Positions 21,452 to 33,767 of a DNA stretch of 64,000 bases are shown here, in pieces (positions within the stretch are counted from its first letter, which is position 1; the number at the start of each line of letters is the position of its first letter). The notes under the pieces are model-generated. The model saw nothing but the letters and a program-made list of their open reading frames with translations, had not been told where the DNA came from and made no database searches. Position numbers and translations under genes: made by a program. The stretch is from positions 521,319-585,318 of the forward strand of contig BGZK01000217.1 in assembly GCA_005406025.1 (NCBI GenBank), given 5' to 3'. Origin of the DNA: Eumeta japonica. Its lineage: Eukaryota; Arthropoda; Insecta; Lepidoptera; Psychidae.

Positions 21452-23092
21452 ACACGAAAGTACTACTTGCAGCCAATACTCAAAACAAGATAGATCGAAA
21501 ACTATATGTAAGAAAAATAATAAAAAATATTTTTAGTGTTGCCAATCACACCTAATACAAAACCATCAAAGGTATTTCAGCACCAAATTTTTTTTTTAAT
21601 TTGTTGACCAGTGTAATAAATTGTCAAGTTAAAATTAGGGATGCTTTCGTCACCCTTTAATGTATTGCATGACAGCATTCATATGAGGATGTTGGGTCTG
21701 CATCAGTTGGTTGTTTTTAACACTTCTTATACCCTGGTCGATGTGATTATCTGCCTTTTCCTGAGGATGTATCTAGTTAGTATGAAACGTACCTCGAAAT
21801 TAACAATATAACGATTAACACGCTAAGATAAATAAAAAATTAATACTTGTTTAGGAATCAATATTCAATTATTTGGATAGGGATTCGTAGTGAAGGAACA
21901 GATTCGAGGGTCAGCGGTGGGTTGAATGCTGCATGTCAACGCATGTTGCAGGCAGGCGTCTTAATGATATAGCTCATCGTCGGTAAAATTTCTTTCAGAA
22001 TCTTTAGAAGAAATGTAATAATTCTCATTCCTATGTTTGCGTTCTTCAACGTCCATCATTAATATCGCATTCCACATCACTACATTAATCATACGCCCGT
22101 CACGTTCGTAGCAATATTCAGTTCTAGAAGCTAGTTGCTGACGTCTGCCGCGGCGGCGCGGGTAGACATCGCGCCGGCAGCGATCGCGGCCCGAGCGAAT
22201 TTACTTAGCGGCGCGGTGCATTCGCGATTCCCGCCCGAATTACTATTTCAATCTGGCGCGGCACGCCTCGCGCCCGCCGTCTCCCCGCTCGCGCCGCCTC
22301 ACTGGCGAGTTTTCAAGAAAACAATATTGCATTTATCGCAGCGAGTCCCGGTTGTTTCCCCGAGCCTAAATGCTATTGTTGAGAGGCATTCGTGTGTTTG
22401 AGGCACTCTTGAGGTTTTATTGATATTTTGTACCGTTCTATTTATATGATTTTTTAGTTCAAAACTGTGTCTGAATTCTAAGTTAGCAATATTTTTACGT
22501 TGATTCTACTCCACATGGAAACATTCACACTTATTTATATTTCATCGGAACGGCAAAAATGTCGCTGTGAATTCCTTGCGTACCCTCAATACTGTGTTCG
22601 ATGGTTTTTGTATTTAAAAAACAACACAATGACATTATTTTTTTTAATAACTATAAAAAAACTAAAACATGGATGTGATAAATTGGCTCTTGAAGTTCTG
22701 TAATAACTTCGTCTACAATACATGTTAAATTCCGTTTTCTAAAAAGAGGATCTCTAAAAATCTTTATTAACTTACAGTCGAGTTTTTTTAATCAATTATA
22801 AGTATGATATTCCCTTATGTTATATCTAGTCACGTTGTATCTTTCATCTGGCTGAAACCGAACACCTACCTATTTATTGGTTACACTTAGCCGCTTTAAG
22901 TATTGTTTCTAAAACAATTATTTTAATAAATTATTTCGTATAATGTACGAAAGGCGTTCATTTAAAAATAACGATAAGTAACTTCTGTTAAATGTTATTT
23001 TATTTTCCTATAAGTCAGCGCTTAGGAAATAACTGGAAAACCCTTTTTTCTCAGCTTAAGTTTTTTTTTTCCTTTACAAATTCTAATATGAT
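21452..23092. other. Gene-poor stretch with CpG-rich island at 22130-22320
   Basis: The island (GCCGCGGCGGCGCGGGTAGA and similar) carries an 88-codon alanine-rich frame that I do not trust. The rest is AT-rich with no RNA gene or repeat that I can identify. Confidence 0.45.
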
Positions 23093-23450
23093 CACCTAAA
23101 CGTTCCTGTACTGCCACAATTACTTTTCATAATTTTCAAAATCTCTTGTATCCTCAGATAGTCCTTCAACGTTGCAAGTAAATAGAAATCGCTATAGACA
23201 ATGCGTGGTGAATACGCAGGACGGATGCTCGAGTACTTCAAAGCCAGCATCTCGAATTGCAGTCGTCGCAACGGCGGACCTGCGTAGCGAGGCGTTATCT
23301 TGATAAAACAAAACAAATCTTTTGCGAGTTTTCTTACCCGTTGCTGCTGATTTTTTCTATTACTGCTGCACACAAAACATTCGTAATAGTATCTCCATGG
23401 TCGTGATGTATTTTTTATAAACATATATAATAAGGAGGTAACGAACATAC
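23093..23450 (-). pseudogene. Mariner transposase fragment (middle/C-terminal part)
   Basis: In one minus-strand frame the sequence reads KTRKRFVLFYQDNASLRRSA and then VATTAIRDAGFEVLEHPS. This is the mariner block with the second catalytic aspartate (QDN) and the approach to the HPPYSPD motif. After a frame change it reads AYSP...SDFYLLATLKDYLR, which carries the third-aspartate region and the LKxxLRG block. A different frame stays open for 130 codons (23484-23092, opened only by a TTG codon) and starts with a hydrophobic stretch that mimics a membrane anchor. That appearance is accidental. I see no TIRs. Confidence 0.75.
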
Positions 23451-23484
23451 AGGCAACCAGAAAGTAGATGGTCACCTCAGCCAA

Positions 23485-24813
23485 TAGATACCCGCTACTT
23501 CAAGGGAGTTATTTGTGAGTTGCCCCCCTTTTGAGAAGGAATACGCTGTTTTGTTGAAAACTCCCTTGTCATAGTTGATAGGGAATACCGATATCCAAAA
23601 ATGACTACCCCTTGACTATTCTAGAAGAGACATCCATATTCTTACCGACGGAAAGACTCGCCTTGAATTTCTCAGTTATTGAATATAATATATTTAGTAG
23701 TATTCTTTTTAAGTCACAAACTGCAATTTTGTAAATATTAGTAGTATTTGTAAAAGCCAAAGATCTTTGCAAAGATCTCCAAGTGCCTCGAAAAATATCG
23801 GTCTGGTTTGTTTTTAAGCAGCGGTAAACCTTCTGGGCACCCGTCCAATGCGCGGATTTTTTTCATCATCACGCGTTCATCTAAAATATTATAGAATGCA
23901 CTAACTATCGAAATGTTTTATGCTTACATAATTAGGGGTGTACATAATAATTTCGAAAGAGAAGAGCATAAAGACAGGGTATGCGTGGTAAAAAAATTAC
24001 GAGTTTTATCGTTGTTTCGGCTGGTAGGCCACCCACGGTGGCTACCTTAAATTTTACTGCACGACAAATTCTCCTGGAATATTTATACTATAATAGGATA
24101 ACTCTTCACAAATAAGTAGTTTATCAGCTTTACATTTTTAAAATTTTATTCTGCAACTACGATATGTTCAAAACATTGTCTATAGTAATCTCGCAAAAAA
24201 AGTGCCTGTAATACTGTTGAACATTCTAAATATAGTTTTTTTTAGTTTGGTTGCAATTTGATTCCAAGAGAGTTATAGTTAATATCAAACTTAGTTCTTG
24301 TACGATTTCACATAAGTTTCAATTTCTTTAATGTTTTGGACACAGTAATGTCTGCCTATTAATATTTCACAGGAAATGTCTGCCTCAGAAAATATTTCTG
24401 AAAACGTATTTATAAAAAAATTAAAATCCCCTTCCCTGCGCACTAAATCTATTCAATCCCTCAAAAGATAACGTTGAAAAAACGACTGATTTTAATTCAT
24501 TTAAACAGTTATATCTTCTTTTTTTTCTTATAGTAAATTTACTAAAAAATTACTTAAAAGCAGGCAATCGCTTGCCCCTTAAGAAAATTAATTATATCAA
24601 AATGGTGAAAAAACTCTGAAAATTGCGACACGAACAGGATAGACGATCTTCTTCTAACGCAACCTGCCTGCGCGCCTGTGGTGTATTATGTGAATTATTG
24701 CGTTTGTTCATTATGCGAGTTAGTTCCCAAAAATACTAATAAATTGACTTAACTCACTTAAAACCAAATTAAAAAAAAAATTGATTGCATTATTTCCTAC
24801 GAGTTATATTTAC
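23485..24813. other. AT-rich spacer
   Basis: No gene or structured element recognised. AT-rich with scattered homopolymer runs. Confidence 0.5.
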
Positions 24814-26885
24814 TTAACCCGTTACTTCCCAAGCATCGAAAACATTGGAATTTTTTGATCAATTCTTTAAATTGGGTTCTTGATACGCTAAGAAAAAATA
24901 AAATAAATTAAAAAAAAAAATTAAAGTACCTTAGATGCTGAGTCAGCCTGTCCTATAAATATGACAATGGGAATTAGTGATATGAAAGCCAAGAAAGGTT
25001 AGATAATTAACTTTATTTGAAATCTATGCCACAAACAGTTAAAACGACATTTTAATTGTTTATTTTGTATGATATGGTATAAAACAATCACTGCAAAGTA
25101 TTTTATTGCATTTAGCACAAAAGGTTAGAGGTTTTTTACAGCCTTGTCCTTGCCATCGCCTCTGTTTGCCCTTTCGTCATATAGTGGCCAATATTGTCAA
25201 ATCTGACAGGTTCTAAAAGTACTTTAGAAGAACCAGGAGTAGGTTTACATGTGCTTCCTTCCGATTTTTCATCCAAGAAAAGCAAACTCTTCGTCTGAAA
25301 TCTAGAAGAGGGATAGTCTCATCCTTATTTACGCGTTTGTAAATAATCCATGCATTCACTAGAGACATGTCTAAAACGCGAATGACTAGAGGCCAATACC
25401 ATTTCTTACCCCTAAAACGGATTGGATATTTAGAAATCAACCAATCATGTTTATCGACTCCTCCATATTTTTATTATAATTATGAATAAGTCTTGGCTGA
25501 TTCACGGATACTTTGGCCTTCTCTGTCTTTGAGTATCTATTTGTTTTACAAAAGGTTCAACAGTCTCAAAATTAGTCAAAGACATACTACATTGTTATCA
25601 TGCCATTTGACGCATAATATTTCATTGTTTTATCAAAACGATGATCGGAATAACCTCGATGTTTCTTTTTCATTTCTTTTTGTCATGATAGGACATTTCT
25701 TAGTCCTATTATCTCTGACTGTCCCAGTAGCTCTGAACCCTTGAGATTTCAAATCAATCAACAATTGTACGCTGCTGAAAAGTTATCGAAATATACTTCA
25801 TGGGCACTGAGATCCATACATACTGCAAGCAACTTTTTACCACTCTTGAACCCAAGCCATCGGCAGTACCAGCAAAGATTTGAGTTTCCTTATCTGTATA
25901 TAGAGAAAGTTATAACAATACCCGCTGACTCCACACAGTGCCCAAAGCTTGTACCCGAACCTTACTGGTTTACCTTTTATAAACTGTTTGATCAATCGTG
26001 CATGAAAATTCTACTTGACCAGCTACATCTGACACCGGTATAACTCCCATTTCGTCGTCAGGACCTTCTTCTATGTCAGTCACCTCATCTACTTCGTCCG
26101 GAGGCAATATGGCAACTTCAATATCATTTAAATCCTCCTCACTACAATCTTCAAGATCTTGAAGATAATCTGCGATTTCTGATATCTTCAAAGCTTGTTT
26201 GTATTTTTTTCACTGGATCCATCTATAAATAACAAAACATACTGTACCTACACGTTTATCAAACAACGAATAATGTGACAAAGACAAAATAAAATATTTT
26301 ACTCACCTTCGACACCTTACTATTCACTAATTTTAACAATAGTTCGATAAATAATATCACAATCGGGTCACGAAGAGATGTAATATGTTCAGCGTAAACT
26401 TCGAGTGATTATAGTAAACAAAGACCCGCAAGAAACGAACAGTGGACACGTTTGAACCTGCACTTGAGCGTAACAAGATCGAACGATTTCACGGCAAGCA
26501 GTATACATGTGCTCCCAGTGTCATATCTATAGTACGGCTTATTTTAAACGTAAATAGAAAATTTTCTGAACATATTTTATTTTTATTTTCATTAATTATA
26601 TAATTGGTAAGGTCTAAGAATAAATTTTATGTACTTTGAAGTTGGTAGTTTTTCATACAGTATAAAAATCTAAACAAAATACTCTTTTGACGCAACAAAA
26701 TGATAAATTTCAAAATTTATATTTAATTTGAGTAAAATTTTTCACAGCAAAAAATATATTTTACTAGAAAATGAGTATATAAAAGAGAATTTTATCACAA
26801 ACTATAAAAATACAAGGGCTAACGTAAAAAAAAAAACATTGAATATGGTGTCTTATAAATAGGACAGTGGGGAGGAATGGGTTAA
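24814..26885 (-). mobile_element. piggyBac-superfamily transposon, both ends intact, internally deleted
   Basis: TTAA target sites bound the element at 24814-24817 and 26882-26885. The TIRs are TTAACCCGTTACTTCCC on the left and, reverse-complemented, TTAACCCATTCCTCCCC on the right (14 of 17 match). An internal repeat, CTGTCCTATAAATATGACA on the left and CTGTCCTATTTATAAGACAC on the right, sits about 134 bp from the left end but only 20 bp from the right end. That asymmetric layout is known for piggyBac. The element is 2,072 bp, somewhat short for the family. The minus-strand transposase is broken, so it could move only with help from an intact relative. Confidence 0.88.
25060..26222 (-). pseudogene. 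piggyBac-like transposase, N-terminus fused to C-terminal half by deletion
   Basis: The start at 26222 gives MDPVKK, then a one-base indel in an A-run. An acidic N-terminal region follows (DLEDCSEEDLNDIEVAILPP). It jumps directly into LIKQFIKGKPVRFGYKLWAL, so roughly 200 residues are missing, including the first catalytic aspartate. Remaining blocks are VYFDNFFSSVQLLIDLKSQG (second aspartate), RATGTVRDNRTKKCPI, GVDKHDWL in place of the usual GVDxxD (third aspartate), YPIRFRGKKWYWPLVIRVLD and LVNAWIIYKR. The C-terminal cysteine-rich domain follows (CKKPLTFCAKCNKILCSDC...YHTK) with a stop at 25060-25062. The 100-codon plus-strand frame at 25741-26043 is only its antisense shadow. Confidence 0.88.
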
Positions 26886-27426
26886 TTATCAATTAGGGAC
26901 ATGTATGTAGGAACGACAGCTATGCAAAGTCTTTTTGCATATATCAGCCATACTTATGTATTAATAATATTATTGATCAAGCTAATAAAACTTTAAAAAA
27001 TAGGATTGAAAAGTATGTGACCAAAATCATTAATCTGCATATGAGTAACTTTTACGCACCCTCCACATTAACTATATTTAAAATAATAAAATAGGCTCAG
27101 TAGCATAGTTTCTGCTGGATGGCAAGAGAAAAAACTAAAAGCCAAAACATCGTGTGTGTCATATAAATTAAGATTATAAACTTTAAAGAAATTAAATCAC
27201 TTTGAAAAATTGAACCAAACCAAATAATTGTTACATACCTAGTAGTAATTAGGGTATTTACTGTTTTACCTGAAAATTAGTGAAAACATAGTAATTGTTC
27301 GTCAACCTATAAGTCTTGAGAGATTTCACTATGCGGATAATTAATGGAAGGTAAATCAGTAGGTTATTTCAATTATTTATTAACACAATGTTTTTGAAAT
27401 ATCTGAAAGGTTTTCCCCCTTTTTTT
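26886..27426. other. AT-rich spacer
   Basis: I see nothing identifiable between the piggyBac element and the next dispersed repeat. Confidence 0.5.
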
Positions 27427-27770
27427 AGGATTCCGTACCTTTAAAGAAAAAGGAACTCTTATATAGTCACTTCGTTGTCCGTCTATTTGTCAAGAACCTT
27501 TTTCAGGAACGCGTGGGTGATGTTAAATTGAAATTAATATCAAATACTTATGTCTGCAGTCCCTTTGAGCCGGAAAAATATCAATCTTTTAAGAGGGACG
27601 CGATTAAAATAATACGTCCATTTATACGTTATATTTCGAAACGCGCAACTGAATCAAAACCTATAAAATACTTACCATTAAATTATAATCATGAAATTTG
27701 ACAAGAAGAAACGTCTGCACAAGTAAAGGAAAAAATTTGAAAATCGTTAATTTCTTTTTATATCATTAAA
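27427..27770 (-). repeat. Dispersed repeat, GTTCCGTAC-ended family
   Basis: Begins at AGGATTCCGTACC and continues with GTCCGTCTATTTGTCAAGAA. The far portion GAAATTTGACAAGAAGAAAC with GTAAAGGAAAAAATTTGAAA aligns to the reverse complement of the copy at 5.4-5.9 kb. The 62-codon frame inside it is not a gene. Confidence 0.6.
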
Positions 27771-28193
27771 AAATAATTATGATTACAAACTTGCATTTGC
27801 AATTGGAGTGTGGATTGTGATGTAGACCAAAATATAGAAGAACATTTTTTAACTTCGTCCTATGAAAACTAATGACTTCCAAAAAGTCTAAATTTTCGCG
27901 ACGAAAACGTCCCTGCGCACTTCGACGTGTACACGCTGTGAACATATTCATTACCTTATTTAAATCCGTACAGTTTGTATAGACTAGTTTCGAACTTGTA
28001 ATTAATAAACAGGAAACATCGGCTTTTCAATACAAATTTATAGAATAATGTACATATTAGCAAAGTTTTTGTACATATAGATTTATTTTGTAAATAAAGA
28101 TATGAGTTTTAATTCCGAAATGTATTAAACATGTATGCAGTATAGTCTCTGTAATCCTTCAAAGCTCTGACAACGTGATATAGAAATCGGCCC
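27771..28193. other. AT-rich spacer before the jockey-type remnant
   Basis: Nothing identifiable. Confidence 0.45.
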
Positions 28194-29110
28194 TCATGAC
28201 GGTAGAGCCGCCGACCCCTGACGGTAGTCGTTCAGGGCTGCCAGATAGCGATGCCCGTTACGGCACGGCCCGGAACCGATGTTGAAAAATAACATGGCTG
28301 TCTCGACGGCAAACTGGTCGGACAAATGGCGAGTCGCCATCAATATGACTAAGACGGTCGCCTTACTGACCGACCAACAGCGTATCATGCCACCGAAGTT
28401 GAAACTCCCAGGACAGGAGGTGGAATGCCAGACCAGGGTGCAACATCTGGGCGTACAGATTGATCACTCCATGCGCATGGTCACTCAGGTGAAATATGTT
28501 ATTCACCAGTTCAGAGCCGCGCGGACCATGCTACACTCAGTACTCCGATCGCATTTGCCGCTCCGAGGCAAAATTGCCTTGTACAAGGCAATTTTGCCCT
28601 GTACAAGGATTACATACGTTGTCGGCTAACTTATGCAGCACCAGCATGGTACGCATTTTGTTCCACATCACAGAGGAAGAGGATCCGAGCGCAGCAGAAC
28701 ATCGCTCTACGGATGATCGTGAGAGTGAGAGGGTACGTCATAAATGATGGAACTGCTCGCGATCTCCGCATCGAAGCGGTAGAAGAATTCATCTAGCACA
28801 TTGCCCGCCGGATGTATGATATGGCCTTACGAATATGGTCTTACGAATTCCTCCGGAACGTGGCACCAATGCACGAGAGGTCGCAGAGCGACCGACCGCT
28901 TCCAAAAGAACTCAAGTCGCCATCCCCAACCTGAGGATAAAAGCCTACAATTTGTCAGGCTTAACGAGACATGCGATCACGAAATAGACCCCCAAAGGGT
29001 CACCACCCACTTTGATTCGTCGGGGTCGTACTCCCGACGAGAAGACGCCTGGGCTTGAGGCAATAAATAAGTCCTCCGTCCCGTAGCTGCGACCAATATT
29101 GAGTCGCGGA
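28194..29110 (+). pseudogene. Jockey-clade non-LTR retrotransposon, C-terminal reverse-transcriptase remnant
   Basis: The plus strand from 28279 reads NMAVSTANWSDKWRVAINM, then TKTVALLTDQ, then HLGVQIDHSMRMVTQVK. This is the thumb-side part of a jockey-type reverse transcriptase, after the lost YADD active site. After a frame change near 28620 it reads LTYAAPAWYAFCSTSQRKRI, QNIALRMIVRVRGYVINDGT and RDLRIEAVEEFI, the conserved C-terminal block of jockey elements. Another change gives RRMYDMALRIWSYEFLRNVA. A short duplicated segment (TTGTACAAGGCAATTTTGCC) around 28575-28600 contributes to the break. It is GC-richer than its flanks, as jockey ORFs often are. No catalytic part remains, so it is inactive. 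Confidence 0.82.
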
Positions 29111-29639
29111 TGATCCACGAACGAACGATGTCTTGACGGCACGGCTTCCGATCGAGGACAGTTTTTTTAGATTCGGACCGTCTAAATTCGATTGGTCTAA
29201 AATCGACGCGTCTTATTGAGATCTCTTTGAGAGACGAATCCGGAAATTTCAGAAAATAGTATAAAAATGCAGCTGCGTGCTGCATCAAACCTGCACTGCA
29301 CCAGTACCACTACCACAGCACTACATATAGTACATCGCATACATGTTTTTTTTTTATCTTTTATTTATTTAGGGACTTTTGTCTATTAAGACATGTCAGT
29401 CCCATCGAGCAAAACTTTAATTACCTTATATGCATACATGTTGGCATATCGGAGGTGAAACTCTGCGCCTCTATAGACACCTAGTGTTCAGAGGTATTAT
29501 TTTGACGACCTACGTTGGCAAGGCGCCGCTCCTGCAAATATTTAGTCAGCTGATCAGCACACACCAAAAATGGACCGTTAAGTGTTCCATTCGCGTGCGC
29601 ACGGTCCGTCACACTAATATTTTAAGAAAATTTAAAATT

Positions 29640-29810
29640 AAAAAAAAATAAAGGTTTCAGAGTTCCTGGGACTAATTCCTACCAGTATAGGTATTCAGAA
29701 CAGATAAAAATCATCGAAAACCTTGATGGGTTAAATATGCACATACATAATTTAGTTTGAACAGAATCCTCAGGGTGCGAGTCCTATTCACACTCGTCCG
29801 GTTTTTTTTA
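29640..29810 (-). repeat. Dispersed repeat, GTTCCGTAC-ended family (short copy)
   Basis: Read on the minus strand it starts AAAAAACCGGACGAGTGTGA, followed by an AGGACTCGCACC block and a GAGGATTCTGT counterpart of GAGGGTTCCGTAC. It ends at GGAACTCTGAAACC. It is internally deleted relative to the copies at 5.4 and 56.2 kb. Confidence 0.6.
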
Positions 29811-32205
29811 ACGTTTTCAATGATTCCAATAAATTATTGAAAACTTTCAAGTAGCAAATATTATTTTGAACAACAGTTATTTCTAGCACAAGTAAAATTT
29901 TTCGTTAACTCCAGATCTATACTTTAAATTTGAAATGATAAATAAGCGATTTGTGTACATAAGTAATGGATCACTATGCTTTGTATATTGTGTATATGTA
30001 AATGGCGTTTGCTAACCGGCCTACCAAGCGTGGCTATTGCGGCCTTTGGGGAATCCAAAGGGGACTTCTTCGTTAATTAATAGATACTATTCTTTATATT
30101 GTAATAATTCTATTTATAACATTTACTGGTCATTTTTCGATGTTAATATTTTGGCTTTGAGCCCTGTGCTATAAAAAAAATGTATCGTTAGTAATTTCAT
30201 TCTTGAATTTACAACTCAAGGATTGATGATAAACTTTCCTTGTTATAACCAAAGTTCGTCGAAATGTTATATATTTCTTATTAGAAACGAGCATCATTTT
30301 TGGATTCTATATTTCTACCCAAATCAAAATCACAAAATAGAAAGTACTACACGGAATCACTGTATCTCTTTCGTATTTAAACGTAGATAGAATTACAGGA
30401 GAATTTAAGATTTTTATACAGAAAGTTGAATTCCACTTCATGCAGTTTTGTTATGATGAGAAAGTTTAAAAAAAGATTCACCAGCCCTTTGACTTATGCG
30501 AGACTATCTTTTATTTCAGGTAACGATATAAATTAAATGTTAGAAGCAGAGATCAAATAGAATACGTGGAGTGTAAGCCAGGGGTGTCTCAGATTGTTGA
30601 CGTAAAGATTTCTTTTCATGTTATTATGTTTTACTGTTCTTCTACTATTCTTCTTTTGATATTTTTTTAGTAATTTTCGTATTATGGATTTAACCTTTTA
30701 TTTCTCGTGGCCAACGTAAATATGACGATTAAAGCAAACTCATGAAATCGTTTGATCACCGATCATTTGCCGAATCATCCTGATGTGGCAGGACCGTGAA
30801 CACCCTGAATCCAGTGACGCGTAACAATGCAATGAGTCTGGATAGTGCTGCCGTTGGCCCATTTGCTTAGCGTAGCGATTAGGACACGATCTCGTAAGAA
30901 AAATCGTCGTAGAAGGTGGTACTTATTAACCCTGTTGCCAACCCTACATTATCAGACGGTGACGTATTTTAATTAGGTAATTTCTTCAACAGGAATCATC
31001 ATAAATACTATACTGGAGTATGTTTTATTTTTAATATATCTACTTACTCCATTTCAAATAGATAGGTACCACTTTTTACATCCTTAATATTTGATAGCGA
31101 TGCTTTTAACATTAATAACATATATTGCACTGAACCTACGGTGGGTGAGTTTTATTTAAGATTCATTATTTAAAAAAAAAATAAGGCATTGTCTTTTGAA
31201 TAAAATAACTATAAAGTACATAAATAATAATAATTTATGAAAGCCTATTTTTGTATTTGTAAACATTAAATCTTGATATTATTGAATATCACTTAATGAG
31301 TATTTTTTTTAATTTTACGTATATAAAATAGCTTTGTAAGAGAAAAAAACATATATTTCATAAATATGAAAACATTTTAAGGTTCTGTACGTAGTTACTT
31401 TATTATAAATTAATATTTTATTATCTTTGGAAATTGTATCGCCTTATTTTCGTGCTTATCGACTAAATAATTCTCTTAAAAACAAAACAGACCAATGGTC
31501 GCATAAGTATTTAAGTATCAAGCTGTTTGTTATCGTCTTCTTTTTTTGTCAACTGTTTATTGCTGCATGAGTCTTTTTGTCATTAAGGTAAATAATCCTG
31601 AAAAAAAAACATTGACTTGTCGTTAACTTGACGGCACCGCATAATGAATATCACATCAAGGTCAACCCTAGAGTTCGACAGTTTGACGGGTCGGCGGCGG
31701 CGGCGCGGGCGGCGGCGGGTCGCAGGACGGAAGATGAAAGGCTACACAGCCCGCGCGGCAACAACAAAGAGCTTTGTCTCCTCTCCTCTCTCCTCCCCTC
31801 CCCGCCCTCCGTTCCTCTCTGCTTTCCGCTTGTCGCCACGCCGTTTGATGGGCGCATCTTTACACCCTACCAAACGACTCCTATTTATCCTGTAACTGAA
31901 CGTGTGTTAAAGTAGCGATTACTCGACAAGCTCACATCGGAGATTGTGCGCATTCAAATCGCTCCTATCGACAGCAATCTCACATCATTCTCGTGGCGAG
32001 AAACTTCGTTGTGATGGAAAATGATTCCAATGGCGTTCAGTTATCTGTCTGTAAATAGGCTACTAGTTATATTATTTAAACCGACCAAAAACAATCGCTT
32101 TAAATACTCTATTAGATAATATTAAATTCTTCAAAAATAGCATCCGATAAAATTATATATTTTGTGTCTTTTTTTAATATTTCAATTGTAATATAGTGTG
32201 AACCT
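29811..32205. other. Gene-poor stretch with CpG-rich island at 31670-31870
   Basis: The island combines GGCGGCGGCGGCGCGGGCGG with a long pyrimidine tract (CTCCTCTCCTCTCTCCTCCC), plus CAAAGAGCTTTG near 31767. Three overlapping frames of 68-95 codons on both strands are GC artefacts. The rest of the interval is AT-rich with no identifiable feature. Confidence 0.45.
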
Positions 32206-32299
32206 AAAAAAGACACGGGCATTTAAATAATGATTGTTCCAAGTTATAGTTTAAAAAAGACACGGGCATTTAAATACTAATTGTTCCAAGTTATAGTTG
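32206..32299 (+). repeat. Tandem duplication, period 47 bp
   Basis: AAAAAGACACGGGCATTTAA recurs exactly 47 bp later, followed both times by ATTGTTCCAAGTTATAGTT. It differs only at a few bases, so it is probably a recent slippage or duplication event. Confidence 0.9.
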
Positions 32300-32801
32300 G
32301 TATATTTGTCGTTGACGTAACCATCAATAACGTAAGCACTAATGTTGGAGAACAGCATAGTATTAGAGTTGTTGCCAATAATAAAACAGAAATTTAAATT
32401 CCAAATAGATATCATTGTCCATTTTTCGGGTGGCATTATTATACATAGTTGAAGTTTTATTATTTAGTGTCAGTCATTTTTCTCTGTCCGTTATTGATTC
32501 AAAAATGAAAATTCTTATTTTAATTGTCTCTTAAATTTTCAATAAGTATCTCTCATTTGACTCTACCTGAACTATTTTCTATTAGGATTTTCTGAGTATG
32601 GAATGTCAACTACCAATTCATTGTAATATAATATTATAATATAGGCACATCATCAGTGCCTCATTTTCAATGTTATGCGAATCGAAAGATGAAAGTTCTG
32701 AATTTATCTGTCTATAGTATATGTGTGTATATACATACACACATATATTTTAGATAGCTAGCTATTTAAATATATGTTTACTCATATATATATATATATG
32801 A

Positions 32802-33767
32802 GAACTGCCTGACTGATATATCAAAGCCCAGCTCAAAGCTCTGGGTCTAGAGACTCGAAATTGTGTAGAGATTTTCGTTATAATGTAGGCGAGCACTTAA
32901 AAAGGATTTTTAAGAAATCAACCCCTAAGGCAGTGAGAAGGGTGAAATACTGTTGTATGGAAAATCGAAACTGCTGGAGCTATTTATGTCAAAATTCATA
33001 TTTTAGCTAATCATTCTAGTAATAAAAAATAATTACATGCATCGTTTTTTAAAAATAACCTTAAAAGAGGTAAAATAACGGTTGAAATTTTTATATAATA
33101 AAACCAAATCGCTGAACCTATTGACAATAAAATTTATGTTTTAGTTGCTTATTAGGAATGAAAAATAAAAACTTGCATTATTTTTGGAAAAGTAGCTAGC
33201 TCTAAGAAGGCGAAATAAGGGATGAAATGTTTTATGGAAAATCGAAACCGCTATTTTGTCTTTTTTTGCGTGTTTAAACTATGAAACTAGTTACAATATG
33301 ATGTACACGCAAACGAGAAGCTTTAAAAACTTCTAAAAATTTTTCACTCAAAAGCTACATTATCTCCGAGTAATTATTTTGATATTGACATTTGTTACGT
33401 CTTCCTTCAAAACAACCGTGACCGGTAGCAGTATCGAAATTGCACGCAGGACGAGAAATAGACTTGAAAGTCGAGTCCGTGATGGAAATCGAGAATGAGA
33501 CCGACGTAAAAATTGAGTATAGGATCAAAATTGGAATCAATGGCTGAAATCGGAGTGAAAAGTAATGCTAAGATCAAAATTTAAAGTGAGACCGGGATCA
33601 AGAATGGAATCGAATTTTTTAGATCAGGACCGCAGTTAGAACCGAAAAACCGAGAGTGGGTCCAGGACCAGAATCGAGAACGAAATAGCGATCCGAATCT
33701 TAATTTTGGGAGGGTGCGATAGACAAGTTGAAGGAAATTACTTTATGTTTACGCGGGCGAAAGCTAG
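32802..33767 (+). mobile_element. Helitron-like non-autonomous element (lepidopteran type)
   Basis: Phrases such as ACTGATATATCAAAGCCCAG, AAATCAACCCCTAAGG and AAAGCTACATTATCTCCGAG are shared, from memory, with very abundant lepidopteran non-autonomous elements. It ends ACGCGGGCGAAAGCTAG at 33751-33767 followed by T. CTAG as a CTRR-type end followed by T is expected of Helitrons. A degenerate GGGACC/GGGATC tract occupies 33430-33710. A minus-strand element with the mirrored end is at 40836-41150. I see no Rep/helicase coding. Whether this is one element or two abutting ones is unclear. Confidence 0.5.

Noticed and set aside
25741..26043. 100-codon plus-strand frame
   Set aside because: It is the antisense of the piggyBac-like transposase, whose motifs are on the minus strand.
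28977..29288. 103-codon minus-strand frame
   Set aside because: Antisense of the end of the jockey-type remnant and its flank; no independent motif.
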